Shown: positions 36,754 through 46,528, counted from the stretch's first letter. The stretch: DNA of 64,000 nucleotides from Paracoccus sp. MC1862 (GCF_016617715.1 NZ_CP067225.1:1922001-1986000); one strand, 5' to 3'. Notes: generated by a model from the sequence alone, not told the origin. Made by a program: numbers and translations.

Positions 36754-38535
36754 ATGGCGGCTGTTCGCCGCGCATGGACAGGACAGGTGATGGTCCGGAC
36801 GACATCTGCAATGCATGACGGGTATGCCGAACTGCGCGCGGCGCGCGGCGGCAATCTGGGGCTGGTCGCGGCGGTGGCCGTGTTCTCGGTCGCGGTGAAC
36901 CTGCTCAACCTGACCGGCCCGCTGTTCATGATGCAGGTCTATGACCGGGTGCTGGGCAGCGGCTCGGTCCCGACGCTGGTGGCGCTGTTCGGGCTGGTGG
37001 CGTTCCTGTTCCTGATGATGGGACTGATCGACCTCGCCCGCGGCCGGGTCATGGCCCGCGTGGCAATGCGCTTTCAGGAGCGTATCCAGAACCGGGTCTT
37101 TCAGGCGGCGCTGGCCGAGGGGGCGGTGACAGGGCAGACGGCCTCGGCCCAGGCGGGGCTGCGCGACCTTGAGGCGGTGCGGCAGATGATGGGTTCGCCG
37201 GTGCTGATGGCGCTGTTCGACCTGCCCTGGGCTCCGGTCTTTCTGGCGGGGCTTTACCTCTTCCATCCGGTCATGGGGATCGTGGCGACGCTGGGGGCCG
37301 TGATCCTGGTGATCATCACCTGGCTGAACCAGTCGATGACCCGCCGGCCGCTGCAGCAGGCGATGGCCGCGGGCCAGACCGCCGACCGCGCTGCCGATCT
37401 TTATCGGGACGAGGGCGAGTTGATCGGCGCCATGGGGATGCGCGGGGCGGCCTTCGGCCGGTGGCGCCGCTTCCGCGACCGCTCGGCCGAGGCGACCATC
37501 GCGGGCAGCGACCGGGGCCTGGGCTTCTCGGTGTTCTCCAAGACCTTCCGGCTGTTCCTGCAATCGGCGCTGCTGGCAGCGGGCGCCTGGCTGGTGCTGC
37601 GGCAGGAACTGACGCCGGGCGCGATGATCGCGAGTTCCATCCTGATGGGTCGGGTGCTGGCGCCGGTGGAACAGATCGTCGGCGGCTGGGCGTCGGTCCA
37701 GCGGGCGGTGGACGGCTGGAAGCGGTTGGGCGAACTGCTTTCGCGCCGCCCGCCGCAGCCGCAGCGCACGCCCCTGCCGCGCCCTGCCGCGCGGCTGGAT
37801 GTCTCGAACCTGACGGTGGTGCCGCCGGGACAGAACGCGGCCACCCTGCGGGGCGTCAGCTTCACGCTGGAACCCGGCCAGGCGCTGGGGGTGATCGGGC
37901 CATCGGGCGCGGGAAAGTCGACTTTGGCGCGGGCGCTGATCGGGGCATGGCCCGCGGCGGGCGGCTCGATCCGGCTGGATGGCGCGACGCTGGAACAATA
38001 CGACCCGGACGTGCTGGGCGCGCTGATCGGCTACCTGCCGCAGCAGGTCACGCTGTTCGACGGCACCATCGCCGAGAACATCGCCCGCCTGTCGGAACGC
38101 CCGGACCCCGACGCGATCGTTCGCGCCGCGACGGCGGCCGCGGCGCACAAGATGATTCTCGACCTGCCGCAGGGCTATGACACGCCGCTGTCGCAGGCGG
38201 GCGGGCGGCTTTCGGGCGGGCAGATCCAGCGCGTCGGCCTTGCCCGCGCCCTTTACGGCGAGCCGGTGCTGTTCGTCCTGGACGAGCCGAACTCGAACCT
38301 CGACAACGAGGGGTCAGAGGCGCTGAATCTCGCCATCCGCTCGATCAAGGCGCGGGGCGGCGCGGTCATCATCATGGCCCACCGCCCGGCCGCCATCGCG
38401 GAATGCGAGATGCTGCTGGTGATGGAACAAGGGATGCGCCGCGCCTTCGGGCCGCGCGACGAGGTGTTGCGCTCGACCGTCCGCAACGCCGAAACGATCA
38501 CCCGCACCCGAGGCGCGGGCGGAGGTGTGACATGA
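36754..38535 (+). CDS. Type I secretion system permease/ATPase (PrtD family)
   Basis: Inner-membrane ABC exporter of a type I secretion system, 593 residues. The TM domain (about residues 30-330) begins LVAAVAVFSVAVNLLNLTGPLFM and contains the family segment PLFMMQVYDRVLGSGSVPTL. The nucleotide domain has Walker A GPSGAGKST near 387, the signature LSGGQIQRVGLARAL near 488, Walker B VLFVLDEPNSNLD near 510 and switch His in MAHRPAAI. An N-terminal C39 peptidase domain is absent. ATG 36790 is an alternative start. Its stop overlaps the HlyD start by 4 bp. No cargo or TolC gene is in the cluster. Confidence 0.93.
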   Translation: MAAVRRAWTGQVMVRTTSAMHDGYAELRAARGGNLGLVAAVAVFSVAVNLLNLTGPLFMMQVYDRVLGSGSVPTLVALFGLVAFLFLMMGLIDLARGRVMARVAMRFQERIQNRVFQAALAEGAVTGQTASAQAGLRDLEAVRQMMGSPVLMALFDLPWAPVFLAGLYLFHPVMGIVATLGAVILVIITWLNQSMTRRPLQQAMAAGQTADRAADLYRDEGELIGAMGMRGAAFGRWRRFRDRSAEATIAGSDRGLGFSVFSKTFRLFLQSALLAAGAWLVLRQELTPGAMIASSILMGRVLAPVEQIVGGWASVQRAVDGWKRLGELLSRRPPQPQRTPLPRPAARLDVSNLTVVPPGQNAATLRGVSFTLEPGQALGVIGPSGAGKSTLARALIGAWPAAGGSIRLDGATLEQYDPDVLGALIGYLPQQVTLFDGTIAENIARLSERPDPDAIVRAATAAAAHKMILDLPQGYDTPLSQAGGRLSGGQIQRVGLARALYGEPVLFVLDEPNSNLDNEGSEALNLAIRSIKARGGAVIIMAHRPAAIAECEMLLVMEQGMRRAFGPRDEVLRSTVRNAETITRTRGAGGGVT

Positions 38536-39965
38536 CCCGTAAACCCGCGAAGGCGGCCGGCCCCGCCCGCATCGGCGTCGCGCCCGTCGGCACCATCGAG
38601 GATGCCGGGCCCCGCCGCGCTGCGCGCCCTTCCGCGCCGCCGCCCCCCGCCCCCGCTCCGCCGCGCCCTGAGGGGAACAACTGGTCGGCGCGCGGGGCGC
38701 TGATCCTGGGACTGGCGGCCATGATCCTGCTGGTCGGGGGCTTCGGCGGCTGGTCCGTGGCCTCGCGCATCGCCGGCGCCGTGGTCGCGCCCGGCCAGGT
38801 CGAGGTGGAACAGCACCGCCAGGTCGTCCAGCACCTCGAAGGCGGCGTGGTCGAGGCGATCCCCGTGCGCGAGGGTCAGACCGTCGAAGCGGGCGAGGTG
38901 CTGATCCGTCTTGACGGCACCCTGCTGCGAACGGAACTGGCCATCGTCGAGGGCCAGTATTTCGAGATTCTCGCCCGCCGCGGCCGGCTGGAGGCCGAGC
39001 GCGCCGACAACCCCGAGATCACCTTCCCCGAGGAACTGGTGCAGATTTCCGCCACCCGGCCCGATGTCGCGGCGATGATGCAGGGGCAGACCCAGCTTTT
39101 CCAAAGCCGGCTGGACACGCTCAGGCAATCCACCGATCAGCTTGACCAGCAGGCCCAGCAGGTCCGCAACCAGATCGAGGGCATCGACGCGCAGATCGCC
39201 GCACTGCGCATCCAGCGCGACCTGATCCAGGAAGAACTGACCGACCAGCAGAGCCTTTTCGATCGGGGTCTGGCGCAGGCAACGCGCGTGCTGTCGCTGG
39301 AACGCGAGGCCGCACGGCTGGACGGGCAACTGGGCGAGACGCAGGCGATGCGTGCCCAGGGCGAGACGCGCCTGACCGAGATCGGCATCACCCGGCTGAA
39401 AGAGGCCGCCGAGCGCCGCGAGACCGCCGAAACCGAGCTGCGCGACATGGGCTACCGCGAACTGGAACTGGCCGAACGCAGGCGCTCGCTGGCCGAGCAG
39501 ATCGCGCGGCTGGACATCCGGGCGCCGGTGTCGGGCATCGTCCACCAGTTGCAGGTGACGACCCCGCGCGCAGTGATCCGGCCCGCCGACCCGGTGCTTT
39601 ACCTGATCCCGCAGGATCGCCCGCTGGTGATCGCGGCCCGCATCCCCCCCATCAACATCGACGAGGTGTCCGTGGGGCAGGACGTGGTGCTGCGCTTCTC
39701 GGCCTTCTCCAGCCGCACGACGCCCGAGATTCACGGCACGCTGAACCGCGTCTCGGCCGATGCCGTGACCGATCAGGCGACGCAGATGCAGTATTACCGC
39801 GCCGAGGTGACGATCCCGCCCGCCGAAAGCGACAAGCTGGGCGATCTGTCCCTGATCCCAGGGATGCCGGTCGAGGTCTATATCCAGACCGGCGAGCGCA
39901 GCCCGCTCGCCTACCTGATGAAGCCGCTGAGCGACTATTTCACCCGCGCCTTCCGCGAGGAATAG
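38532..39965 (+). CDS. HlyD-family periplasmic adaptor of type I secretion
   Basis: Membrane-fusion protein of 477 residues partnering the upstream ATPase and an unlinked TolC-like channel. A Pro-rich cytoplasmic leader (about 30-50) is followed by one TM helix (GALILGLAAMILLVGGFGGW), the lipoyl-like half-motif EVEQHRQVVQHLEGGVVEAI, a long coiled coil (about 130-330, with LRQSTDQLDQQAQQVRNQIE and many heptads), then the second lipoyl half DIRAPVSGIVHQLQVTTP. The C-terminal beta domain ends near SDYFTRAFREE. It is coupled by an ATGA overlap. Cargo is unknown. Confidence 0.93.
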   Translation: MTRKPAKAAGPARIGVAPVGTIEDAGPRRAARPSAPPPPAPAPPRPEGNNWSARGALILGLAAMILLVGGFGGWSVASRIAGAVVAPGQVEVEQHRQVVQHLEGGVVEAIPVREGQTVEAGEVLIRLDGTLLRTELAIVEGQYFEILARRGRLEAERADNPEITFPEELVQISATRPDVAAMMQGQTQLFQSRLDTLRQSTDQLDQQAQQVRNQIEGIDAQIAALRIQRDLIQEELTDQQSLFDRGLAQATRVLSLEREAARLDGQLGETQAMRAQGETRLTEIGITRLKEAAERRETAETELRDMGYRELELAERRRSLAEQIARLDIRAPVSGIVHQLQVTTPRAVIRPADPVLYLIPQDRPLVIAARIPPINIDEVSVGQDVVLRFSAFSSRTTPEIHGTLNRVSADAVTDQATQMQYYRAEVTIPPAESDKLGDLSLIPGMPVEVYIQTGERSPLAYLMKPLSDYFTRAFREE

Positions 39966-40060
39966 CACAGGCCAGCAACCGGGGCGCACAACGCTTCCCA
40001 TTGCCGGGCGAACCGCCGGGGCCTATGGCTGCAAGCTGACGTTCACCGCGGGACAGGCTC

Positions 40061-41434
40061 ATGCGGATCATCATCTGCGGTGCTGGACAGGTCGGCTGGC
40101 AGATCGCGCGGCAGCTTTCGGGCGAGCGACACGACGTCGTGCTGATCGACCGCGACGAGCGGCTGATCCAGCAGGTCAACGACGCGCTGGACGTGCGGGG
40201 CATTGCCGGCCACGCCAGCCACCCCGACGTGCTGGACAGCGCCGGGGCCGCCGACTGCGACCTGCTGATCGCCGCCACCGCCAGCGACGAGGTCAACATC
40301 GTGTCGTGCGAGATCGCGGCGGCGCTGTTTTCCGTCCCCCGCCGAATCGCCCGGCTGCGGGCGCCGGCCTACATGCGGCCTGAATATGCCGATCTCTACC
40401 AGGCGCAGAACCTGTCCATCGACGTGGTCATCAGCCCCGAACAGGAGGTCGCCGCCGCGGCGCTCTCGCGGCTGGACGCGCCGACGACATTCGACACGGA
40501 AACCTTCATGGACGGGCGCGTGAGGCTGCTCGCCATGGCGCTGACGGACAACTGCCCGATCCTGAACACGCCGCTCAGGCATCTGGACCAGACCTTCTGG
40601 GGCTTGCGCGCCGTCGTGGTCGGGCTGCGGCGCGGCGGCCGGTTCTTCGCGCCCGAGCCGTATGACCAGTTGCACGCGGGCGACCGCGCCTATGTGGTCA
40701 CGCCCGAGGAGGACGTGGCCCGCACCCTCGACATCTTCGGCCTGCCCGCGCGCCCGATCCGCCGGGTCGTCCTGATCGGCGCGGGCAACATCGGCCGCGC
40801 CGTGGCCCATGTTCTGGACAACAGCCCCGAGGTCACGCTGCGGCTGATCGAGGCCGACCGCGAGCGAGCCGAGGTCGCGGCCGAGCGGCTGCGCCGCGCG
40901 GTCGTGCTGCACGGCGACGGCATGTCGATCGACCTGATGGCCGAGGCGGGGGTGCCAAAGGCCGACGCGGTGCTGACGCTGACCGCCAACGACCATGTCA
41001 ACATCCTTGCCGCCGTTCGGGCGCGGCAAGCGGGCGCTGGCATGGTGGTGGCTCTGATCAACGACCCCTCGCTGCTGCCCCTGGCCTCATCCCTCGGGAT
41101 CGACGCCCAGATCAGCCCGCGTGCCGTCACCGTGTCGAGCATCCTGCGTCACATCCGCCGCGGTCGAGTCCGCGACGTCTATGCCTTGGGCGATGCCGAG
41201 GCCGAACTGATCGAGGCGCAGGTGCTGCCCGGCTCTCCGCTCGCCGGACAGGCGGTGCGCGACCTCGAACTGCCGAAAGGGGCGCTGATCGCCGCCATCG
41301 AGAAGCCCGGCGCGCTGCTGAAGCCGCGGCCCGACACCCGGCTGGACCCCGGCGACCTGGTGCTGATCTTTGCGCTGTCGGGCGACATCGAGGAGGTCGA
41401 GCGTCTGCTGCAGGTCTCGGCCGACTGGTTCTGA
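40061..41434 (+). CDS. trkA: Trk potassium uptake regulatory protein TrkA
   Basis: Peripheral NAD-binding subunit of the Trk K+ uptake system, 457 residues. It has two RCK_N/RCK_C pairs: GAGQVGWQIARQL at 7-19 with the acidic VVLIDRDE, and GAGNIGRAVAHVL near 243-255 with RLIEADRERAEV. TrkA_C domains lie at about 140-225 and 370-455. The stop and the trkH start overlap by one base (TGATG). It lies 95 bp after the HlyD gene. This is the two-repeat form typical of proteobacterial TrkA. Confidence 0.96.
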   Translation: MRIIICGAGQVGWQIARQLSGERHDVVLIDRDERLIQQVNDALDVRGIAGHASHPDVLDSAGAADCDLLIAATASDEVNIVSCEIAAALFSVPRRIARLRAPAYMRPEYADLYQAQNLSIDVVISPEQEVAAAALSRLDAPTTFDTETFMDGRVRLLAMALTDNCPILNTPLRHLDQTFWGLRAVVVGLRRGGRFFAPEPYDQLHAGDRAYVVTPEEDVARTLDIFGLPARPIRRVVLIGAGNIGRAVAHVLDNSPEVTLRLIEADRERAEVAAERLRRAVVLHGDGMSIDLMAEAGVPKADAVLTLTANDHVNILAAVRARQAGAGMVVALINDPSLLPLASSLGIDAQISPRAVTVSSILRHIRRGRVRDVYALGDAEAELIEAQVLPGSPLAGQAVRDLELPKGALIAAIEKPGALLKPRPDTRLDPGDLVLIFALSGDIEEVERLLQVSADWF

Positions 41435-43059
41435 TGGGCTGGCTAGCCCGCCTGCCCGTGCTGGTCATCGCCGGGCTGGCCGTTGGGCTGGCGATGCTGA
41501 TTCCCGCCGCCCATGCCGAGGCCATCGGCGACCGCCGCATCGCCGCCATCTTCGCAGGCTCGGCCGCGGGCGCGCTGGTGCTGGGCGCGATGCTGGCGCT
41601 GGCGACGGCCGCCACGCCCGCCTCCGCGCCCTCGCGCGGGGTGCTGGGCACGCTTCTCGGCGTCTATGCCGGGCTGCCGCTGGTCTGCGCCTTCCCCTTT
41701 GCCCTGGTCATGCCCGACACCGGCCTGTTCAACGCCTGGTGGGAGATGCTGTCCTGCCTGACCACCACCGGCGCCACGCTTTATGCGGCCGACCTGGTAG
41801 CCCCGACGCTGCACCTGTGGCGCGGCCTCGTGGGCTGGCTGGGCGGGCTGTTCATCCTTGTCGCCGCGATCGCCCTTATGGCGCCGGTGCGCGTGGGCGG
41901 GTTCGAGATCATGGACCGCGCCACCGGCGCGGATGAACGGTTCGAGCGGCTGGGCGGCGGCTCCGGGCTGCCCCCGGACCGGGACCATGCCGCCCATCTC
42001 GGCGACCCGGCCTTGCGGCTGATCCGCTGGGGCCTTGCCATTGCGCCGCTTTACGCGGGTGCGACCGGGGCGCTGTGGCTGGGGCTGATGATGACCGGGG
42101 ACCATGCGCTGAACGCGCTGATCCGCGCCATGGGGACCCTGTCCACCAGCGGCGTCGGCCTTGACGCGCGGCCCGTCGGCGCCAGCGGCGGCATGGCGGC
42201 CGAGGCGCTGGTCGCCGCCTTCATGCTGACCGCCCTGACCCGCCGCGCCTGGCCGGGCGGGGGCGAGTTGCAGGTCACCCGCCGCTTGCGCCACGATCCC
42301 GAGTTGCGCGTCGCCGCAGGACTGGTGGCGCTGGTGATGCTGACGCTGGTGCTGCGCCCTTTCATCGGCGCCTTCCTGGAAGACGTCCAGCCGGTGACCA
42401 CGCCCGAGCCGGCGGCCCCGAACCTTGCCGGCGGGTTGGCCCGCGCGGCCGGGGCCGCCTGGGGCAGCCTGTTCACGGCGCTGTCGTTCCTGACCACGAC
42501 CGGCTGGACCTCGATGCACTGGGAAGGGGCGCGGGCCTGGGCGGGGCTGTCGGCGCCGGGGCTGATGCTGGCGGGTCTGGCCATCATGGGGGGCGGCGTC
42601 GCCACCACCGCAGGGGGCGTCAAGCTGCTGCGGGTCTTTGCGCTGGCGCTGCATGCAAGGCGCGAACTGGACAAGATCGTCCACCCCGCCTCGGTCGCGG
42701 GCGGCAGTCCCGTGATCCGGCGGCTGAGGGGTCCGGGAGCCTACCTGTCCTTCATCTTTTTCATGGTTTTCGCACTGTCCGTCGTGCTGACCATCGCGCT
42801 GGTGTCATTGCGGCCCGTTGCCTTCGAGACGGCGACGATCCTCAGCGTCGCCGCCCTGACCAATACCGGCCATCTGGCCGAGGCGATCCCGCTGACCCCC
42901 GTTTTCGACGGCAGCGCCGGGATCGCGGGGGCGCCCTGGCAGGGCTGGGCCGGGCTTGCCCCCTTCACCAAGGCCGTGCTTGCGGCAGCCATGGTGGCCG
43001 GGCGGCTCGAGATGCTGGCGATTCTCGCCCTGCTGACTCCCGGCGCCTGGCAGCGCTGA
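41434..43059 (+). CDS. trkH: TrkH family potassium uptake protein
   Basis: K+-translocating membrane subunit, 541 residues with about ten or more hydrophobic segments. The four selectivity-filter pore loops are visible in order: SCLTTTGATLYAADL, MGTLSTSGVGLDARP, LSFLTTTGWTSMHWE and SVAALTNTGHLAEAI, each with the conserved Gly. The conserved Arg/Lys-bearing helix between repeats is present near the end. It overlaps trkA by one base and completes the pair. A predicted signal-anchor N-terminus (ARLPVLVIAGLAVGLAML) begins the protein. Confidence 0.94.
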   Translation: MGWLARLPVLVIAGLAVGLAMLIPAAHAEAIGDRRIAAIFAGSAAGALVLGAMLALATAATPASAPSRGVLGTLLGVYAGLPLVCAFPFALVMPDTGLFNAWWEMLSCLTTTGATLYAADLVAPTLHLWRGLVGWLGGLFILVAAIALMAPVRVGGFEIMDRATGADERFERLGGGSGLPPDRDHAAHLGDPALRLIRWGLAIAPLYAGATGALWLGLMMTGDHALNALIRAMGTLSTSGVGLDARPVGASGGMAAEALVAAFMLTALTRRAWPGGGELQVTRRLRHDPELRVAAGLVALVMLTLVLRPFIGAFLEDVQPVTTPEPAAPNLAGGLARAAGAAWGSLFTALSFLTTTGWTSMHWEGARAWAGLSAPGLMLAGLAIMGGGVATTAGGVKLLRVFALALHARRELDKIVHPASVAGGSPVIRRLRGPGAYLSFIFFMVFALSVVLTIALVSLRPVAFETATILSVAALTNTGHLAEAIPLTPVFDGSAGIAGAPWQGWAGLAPFTKAVLAAAMVAGRLEMLAILALLTPGAWQR

Positions 43060-43289
43060 CAGGAGAAGATGCCCCAAGGGTTGCGGAAGAACATCGCCCC
43101 TTGCCTGCCCGGCTGGCCTTGAACCGGACTTGGGGCTGAAGCTCGGCTCCGGCGGCACTCCTTATCTGGATCGGTGACGTGACCGGCCAGGTGGAAGGCG
43201 GCGGTATCGCGGCCTATTCTCGCCGGTCCGCCCGACGATGGCGCAGCGTGGCGAAAGGGAAACACCTGTGGCGCATTTCCCTGCCCGCC

Positions 43290-43318
43290 TTGTCACATTG
43301 CAAAGGATGACCTTAATG
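43290..43318 (+). promoter_or_regulatory. Candidate promoter of hfq
   Basis: TTGTCA at 43290-43295 and TTAATG at 43313-43318 (17-bp spacer) lie about 40 bp upstream of the hfq start, in a 297-bp gap after trkH. The match to sigma-70 hexamers is partial, and no other candidate in the gap looks better. The rest of the gap shows nothing else supportable. Confidence 0.4.
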
Positions 43319-43356
43319 TGAACACAATGCCGCAATAACAAGAAAAGGTGTCCCGC

Positions 43357-43590
43357 ATGGCCGGCGACAAGCAGAACCTTCAAGACGCCTTCCTGAACCA
43401 TGTCCGAAAGGCCAAGGTGCCGGTCACGATCTTCCTGATCAACGGCGTCAAGCTGCAGGGCGTCATTACCTGGTTCGACAATTTCTGCGTCCTGCTGCGC
43501 CGCGACGGCCAGTCGCAGCTGGTCTACAAGCACGCGATCTCGACCATCATGCCGGGCCAGCCCATCAGCCTGTACGAAGGCGAGGACTGA
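43357..43590 (+). CDS. hfq: RNA chaperone Hfq
   Basis: Hexameric Sm-like RNA chaperone, 77 residues. Sm1: [20 protein letters not shown] and [20 protein letters not shown]; Sm2: [16 protein letters not shown], which contains the YKHA motif of Hfq. ATG 43357 is used rather than a GTG at 43348 as [10 protein letters not shown] is the usual alphaproteobacterial N-terminus, with AAAAGG upstream. The hflX GTG begins directly after the stop, so the two are cotranscribed as in many proteobacteria. Confidence 0.98.
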   Translation: MAGDKQNLQDAFLNHVRKAKVPVTIFLINGVKLQGVITWFDNFCVLLRRDGQSQLVYKHAISTIMPGQPISLYEGED

Positions 43591-44994
43591 GTGGCCGAGC
43601 CACAGGCGACCGAAACGCGGCCCACGCCCGCCTTCGTCATACACCCCGACCTCGGCTCGCGCCGCGACCAGCGCCGCACGCCCGAGCTTGCGCTTGAGGA
43701 AGCGGTGGCGCTGGCCCGCGCGCTGCCGGCGATCGAGGTCGTCGGCAGCGGTGTAACCAAGCTGCGCAACCCTTCGCCGGGGATGCTGTTCTCATCCGGC
43801 AAGCTCGAGGAACTGGGCGAGGCGATCCATGCGGCCGAGACCGAGCTGGTCCTGATCGACGGCCCCGTGACCCCGGTCCAGCAGCGGAACCTGGAAAAGC
43901 ATTGGGACGTGAAGATCCTGGACCGCACCGGACTGATCCTTGAGATCTTCGCCGACCGCGCGCGGACGCGGGAAGGCGTGCTGCAGGTGGAACTCGCGGC
44001 GCTGTCCTATCAGCGCACGCGGCTGGTGCGCGCCTGGACCCACCTTGAACGCCAGCGCGGCGGCTTCGGCTTCGTCGGCGGCCCCGGCGAGACTCAGCTC
44101 GAGGCCGACCGCCGCGCCATCGACGACCAGATGGTCCGCCTGCGGCGGCAACTGGAACGGGTGACGCGCACCCGCAGCCTGCATCGCGCCGCCCGCGCCA
44201 AGGTGCCCTATCCTATCGTTGCCCTTGTCGGCTACACCAACGCCGGCAAGTCCACGCTGTTCAACCGCCTGACCGGGGCCGAGGTGCTGGCGGAAAACAT
44301 GCTGTTCGCCACGCTGGACCCGACGATGCGGGCGATCCACCTTCCTGCCGCCGACGGCGAAGCGCGGGGCCGCCGGATCATCCTCTCGGACACCGTGGGC
44401 TTCATCTCGGACCTGCCGACGGAACTCGTCGCCGCCTTCCGCGCCACGCTGGAGGAGGTGCTGGAGGCCGACCTGATCCTGCATGTCCGCGACATCAGCC
44501 ACCCCGAAACCGAGGAGCAGGCGGGAGATGTGGGCGACATCCTCGACAGCCTCGGCGTGGATGAGGACGTGGCGCTAATCGAGGTCTGGAACAAGATCGA
44601 CGCGCTGTCCGACGAAACCCGCGCCGCCCTGCGCCGCACGGACGCCCGCCGCGCCGATGTGCAGGCGGTCAGCGCGCTCACGGGCGAGGGCCTGCCGGAC
44701 CTCATCGCCGCCATCGACCAGCGGTTGTCCGAGGTTCTGGACGAACCGCGCGAGCCGGGCGTGGTGACGCTGTCTCACGCCGAGGGCCGCCGCCGCGCCT
44801 GGCTGCACGAGGCCGGCGTCGTGGAAAGCGAGGAGCAGACCGAGGAAGGGCCTCGCCTCAATGTCCTCTGGACCCGCCGCCAGCAGACGGCCTTCGACGC
44901 CCTGAGTGGCGAGATGGCTCGCACGGAACCAGACGACGATGACGACGATCCGCCCCCACGCATGGGCGGATGGGACCCTCTGGCCAAGGATTGA
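43591..44994 (+). CDS. hflX: Ribosome-associated GTPase HflX
   Basis: GTPase that splits or rescues stalled ribosomes in E. coli, 467 residues. The HflX N-terminal domain includes GPVTPVQQRNLEKHWDVKIL and RGGFGFVGGPGETQLEADRR (about 155-174). G-domain motifs: G1 GYTNAGKST near 215, G3 DTVGF near 269 and G4 NKID near 335. The tail has a run of six Asp residues (PDDDDDDPPP) near the end. It starts with GTG at 43591, abutting the hfq stop. Downstream is the inverted pair of GGATATTT repeats before ntrX. Confidence 0.95.
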   Translation: MAEPQATETRPTPAFVIHPDLGSRRDQRRTPELALEEAVALARALPAIEVVGSGVTKLRNPSPGMLFSSGKLEELGEAIHAAETELVLIDGPVTPVQQRNLEKHWDVKILDRTGLILEIFADRARTREGVLQVELAALSYQRTRLVRAWTHLERQRGGFGFVGGPGETQLEADRRAIDDQMVRLRRQLERVTRTRSLHRAARAKVPYPIVALVGYTNAGKSTLFNRLTGAEVLAENMLFATLDPTMRAIHLPAADGEARGRRIILSDTVGFISDLPTELVAAFRATLEEVLEADLILHVRDISHPETEEQAGDVGDILDSLGVDEDVALIEVWNKIDALSDETRAALRRTDARRADVQAVSALTGEGLPDLIAAIDQRLSEVLDEPREPGVVTLSHAEGRRRAWLHEAGVVESEEQTEEGPRLNVLWTRRQQTAFDALSGEMARTEPDDDDDDPPPRMGGWDPLAKD

Positions 44995-45003
44995 AGCCGG
45001 ATC

Positions 45004-45095
45004 GGGGGCCAGCCCCCGAACCCCCGGGATATTTGCAGCCGAAAGACAAAGCCCGCAAAAGGCTAATGCTGCGTCTTTCGGCCCTAAATATCCCC
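45004..45095. repeat. Dispersed intergenic repeat, copy 3, with an inverted partner
   Basis: GGGGGC-CA-GCCCCC (45004-45017) is followed by CCCGGGATATTTGCAGCC and GAAAGAC (to 45047). A second element of the same core lies inverted at 45073-45095. The arms 45026-45047 and 45073-45094 match at 19 of 22 positions, a large hairpin between convergent hflX and ntrX that probably serves as a bidirectional terminator. Confidence 0.75.
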
Positions 45096-45139
45096 GCCGG
45101 AGGCGTCGGAGCGGGGATGCCGGCACGGTGTCCGAAGGC

Positions 45140-46528
45140 CTATTTCGCCATCACCTCGTCCTCGACCCGCATCCCGCCCACGACGCCCAGCGACTTGAGC
45201 TTGCGGTGCAAGGCCGACCGCTCCATCCCCACGAACTGCGCAGTGCGGCTGATGTTGCCGCCGAAGCGGTTGATCTGCGCAAGCAGGTATTCCCTCTCGA
45301 AGAGCTCCCGCGCCTCGCGCAAGGCAAGCGCAGTGATCTGGGGACCCAGCGCCAGCGCCTCGCCGTTGTCGGGGGTCGCACCCTGGGGCTCCAGTTCCGC
45401 GGGCTGGATCGGGCCGCTGTCCTCGCCCAGGATCAGCACGCGCTCGATCACGTTGCGCAGCTGGCGGATGTTGCCGGGCCAGCGCATCGCCTGCAGGGCG
45501 GCAATGCTGTCATCGGGCAGGGCGCGCAGCGGCAGGGCCTGACTCGCGTGGAACTGCTCGATAAAGTGGCGGGCGAGTTCGGCGATGTCCTCGCGCCGTT
45601 CCGCAAGGCCGGGCACCTGCACGGGGACCACGTTCAGGCGGTCGTAAAGCTCCTGCCGGAAGCGGCCGGCGGCGATCTCGCTGCCAAGATCGCGGTTGGT
45701 CGAGGAGATCACCCGCAGGTCCACCCGCACCCGGTCGCTGCCGCCCGCGCGGGTGAACTGCTGTTCGGTCAGCACCCGCAGGATCTTGGGCTGGGTGCCC
45801 AGCGGCATGTCCGCCACTTCATCAAAATAGATCACGCCGCCATGGGCCTGTTCCAGCAGGCCCGGCTCGATCCCGCGTTCGGGCGTCTCGCGGCCGAACA
45901 GCACTTCCTCCATGCGCTCGGGTTCGATGGTGGCACAGGGGACGGCGACGAAAGCGGCCTCGGCGCGGGGCGACTGGGCGTGGATATAGCGGGCGGCCAG
46001 TTCCTTGCCGGCGCCCGGCTCGCCCGTCAGCATCACCCGACCGTTCGACTTGGCGACCTTGTCGAGATTGTCGCGCAGCCGCCGGAAGGCGGCGGAATGG
46101 CCCAGCATCTCGGTCGCCGCGACCTCGCGCCGGCGCAACTGGCTGTTTTCGCGGCGCAACCGGCTGGTCTCCATCGCCCGGGTGATCACCACCATCAACT
46201 GGTCGATATTGAAGGGCTTTTCGATGAAGTCATAGGCCCCCTGCTTGATCGCCGCGACCGCGATCTCGATGTTGCCGTGCCCCGAGATGATGACCACCGG
46301 CACCGAGGGATTGTTGCGCTTGACCTGCTTGAGGATGTCGATCCCGTCCATCCGGCTGTCCTTGAGCCAGATGTCCAGGATCATCAGCGCCGGTTCCTCG
46401 GCATTGATCGCGGCCAGCGCCTCGTCGGCATTGGCGGCGGTGCGGGTCTTGAAGCCCTCGTCGCCCAGGATGTCGGCGATGAGTTCGCGGATGTCGCGCT
46501 CATCGTCCACGATCAGGATGTCGCTCAT
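45140..46528 (-). CDS. ntrX: Nitrogen regulation response regulator NtrX
   Basis: NtrC-family response regulator, 462 residues, partner of NtrY. Receiver phospho-Asp lies in MILDIWLKDSRMDG. The AAA+ domain has Walker A GEPGAGKEL near 164 and Walker B VIYFDEVADMPLG near 228, but the sigma-54 contact loop GAFTGA is missing: the expected place reads VLFGRETPERGIEPGLLEQA. A Fis-type helix-turn-helix ends the protein (NISRTAQFVGMERSALHRKL). It overlaps ntrY by 4 bp. NtrX probably acts on sigma-70 promoters. Confidence 0.95.
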   Translation of the reverse strand: MSDILIVDDERDIRELIADILGDEGFKTRTAANADEALAAINAEEPALMILDIWLKDSRMDGIDILKQVKRNNPSVPVVIISGHGNIEIAVAAIKQGAYDFIEKPFNIDQLMVVITRAMETSRLRRENSQLRRREVAATEMLGHSAAFRRLRDNLDKVAKSNGRVMLTGEPGAGKELAARYIHAQSPRAEAAFVAVPCATIEPERMEEVLFGRETPERGIEPGLLEQAHGGVIYFDEVADMPLGTQPKILRVLTEQQFTRAGGSDRVRVDLRVISSTNRDLGSEIAAGRFRQELYDRLNVVPVQVPGLAERREDIAELARHFIEQFHASQALPLRALPDDSIAALQAMRWPGNIRQLRNVIERVLILGEDSGPIQPAELEPQGATPDNGEALALGPQITALALREARELFEREYLLAQINRFGGNISRTAQFVGMERSALHRKLKSLGVVGGMRVEDEVMAK

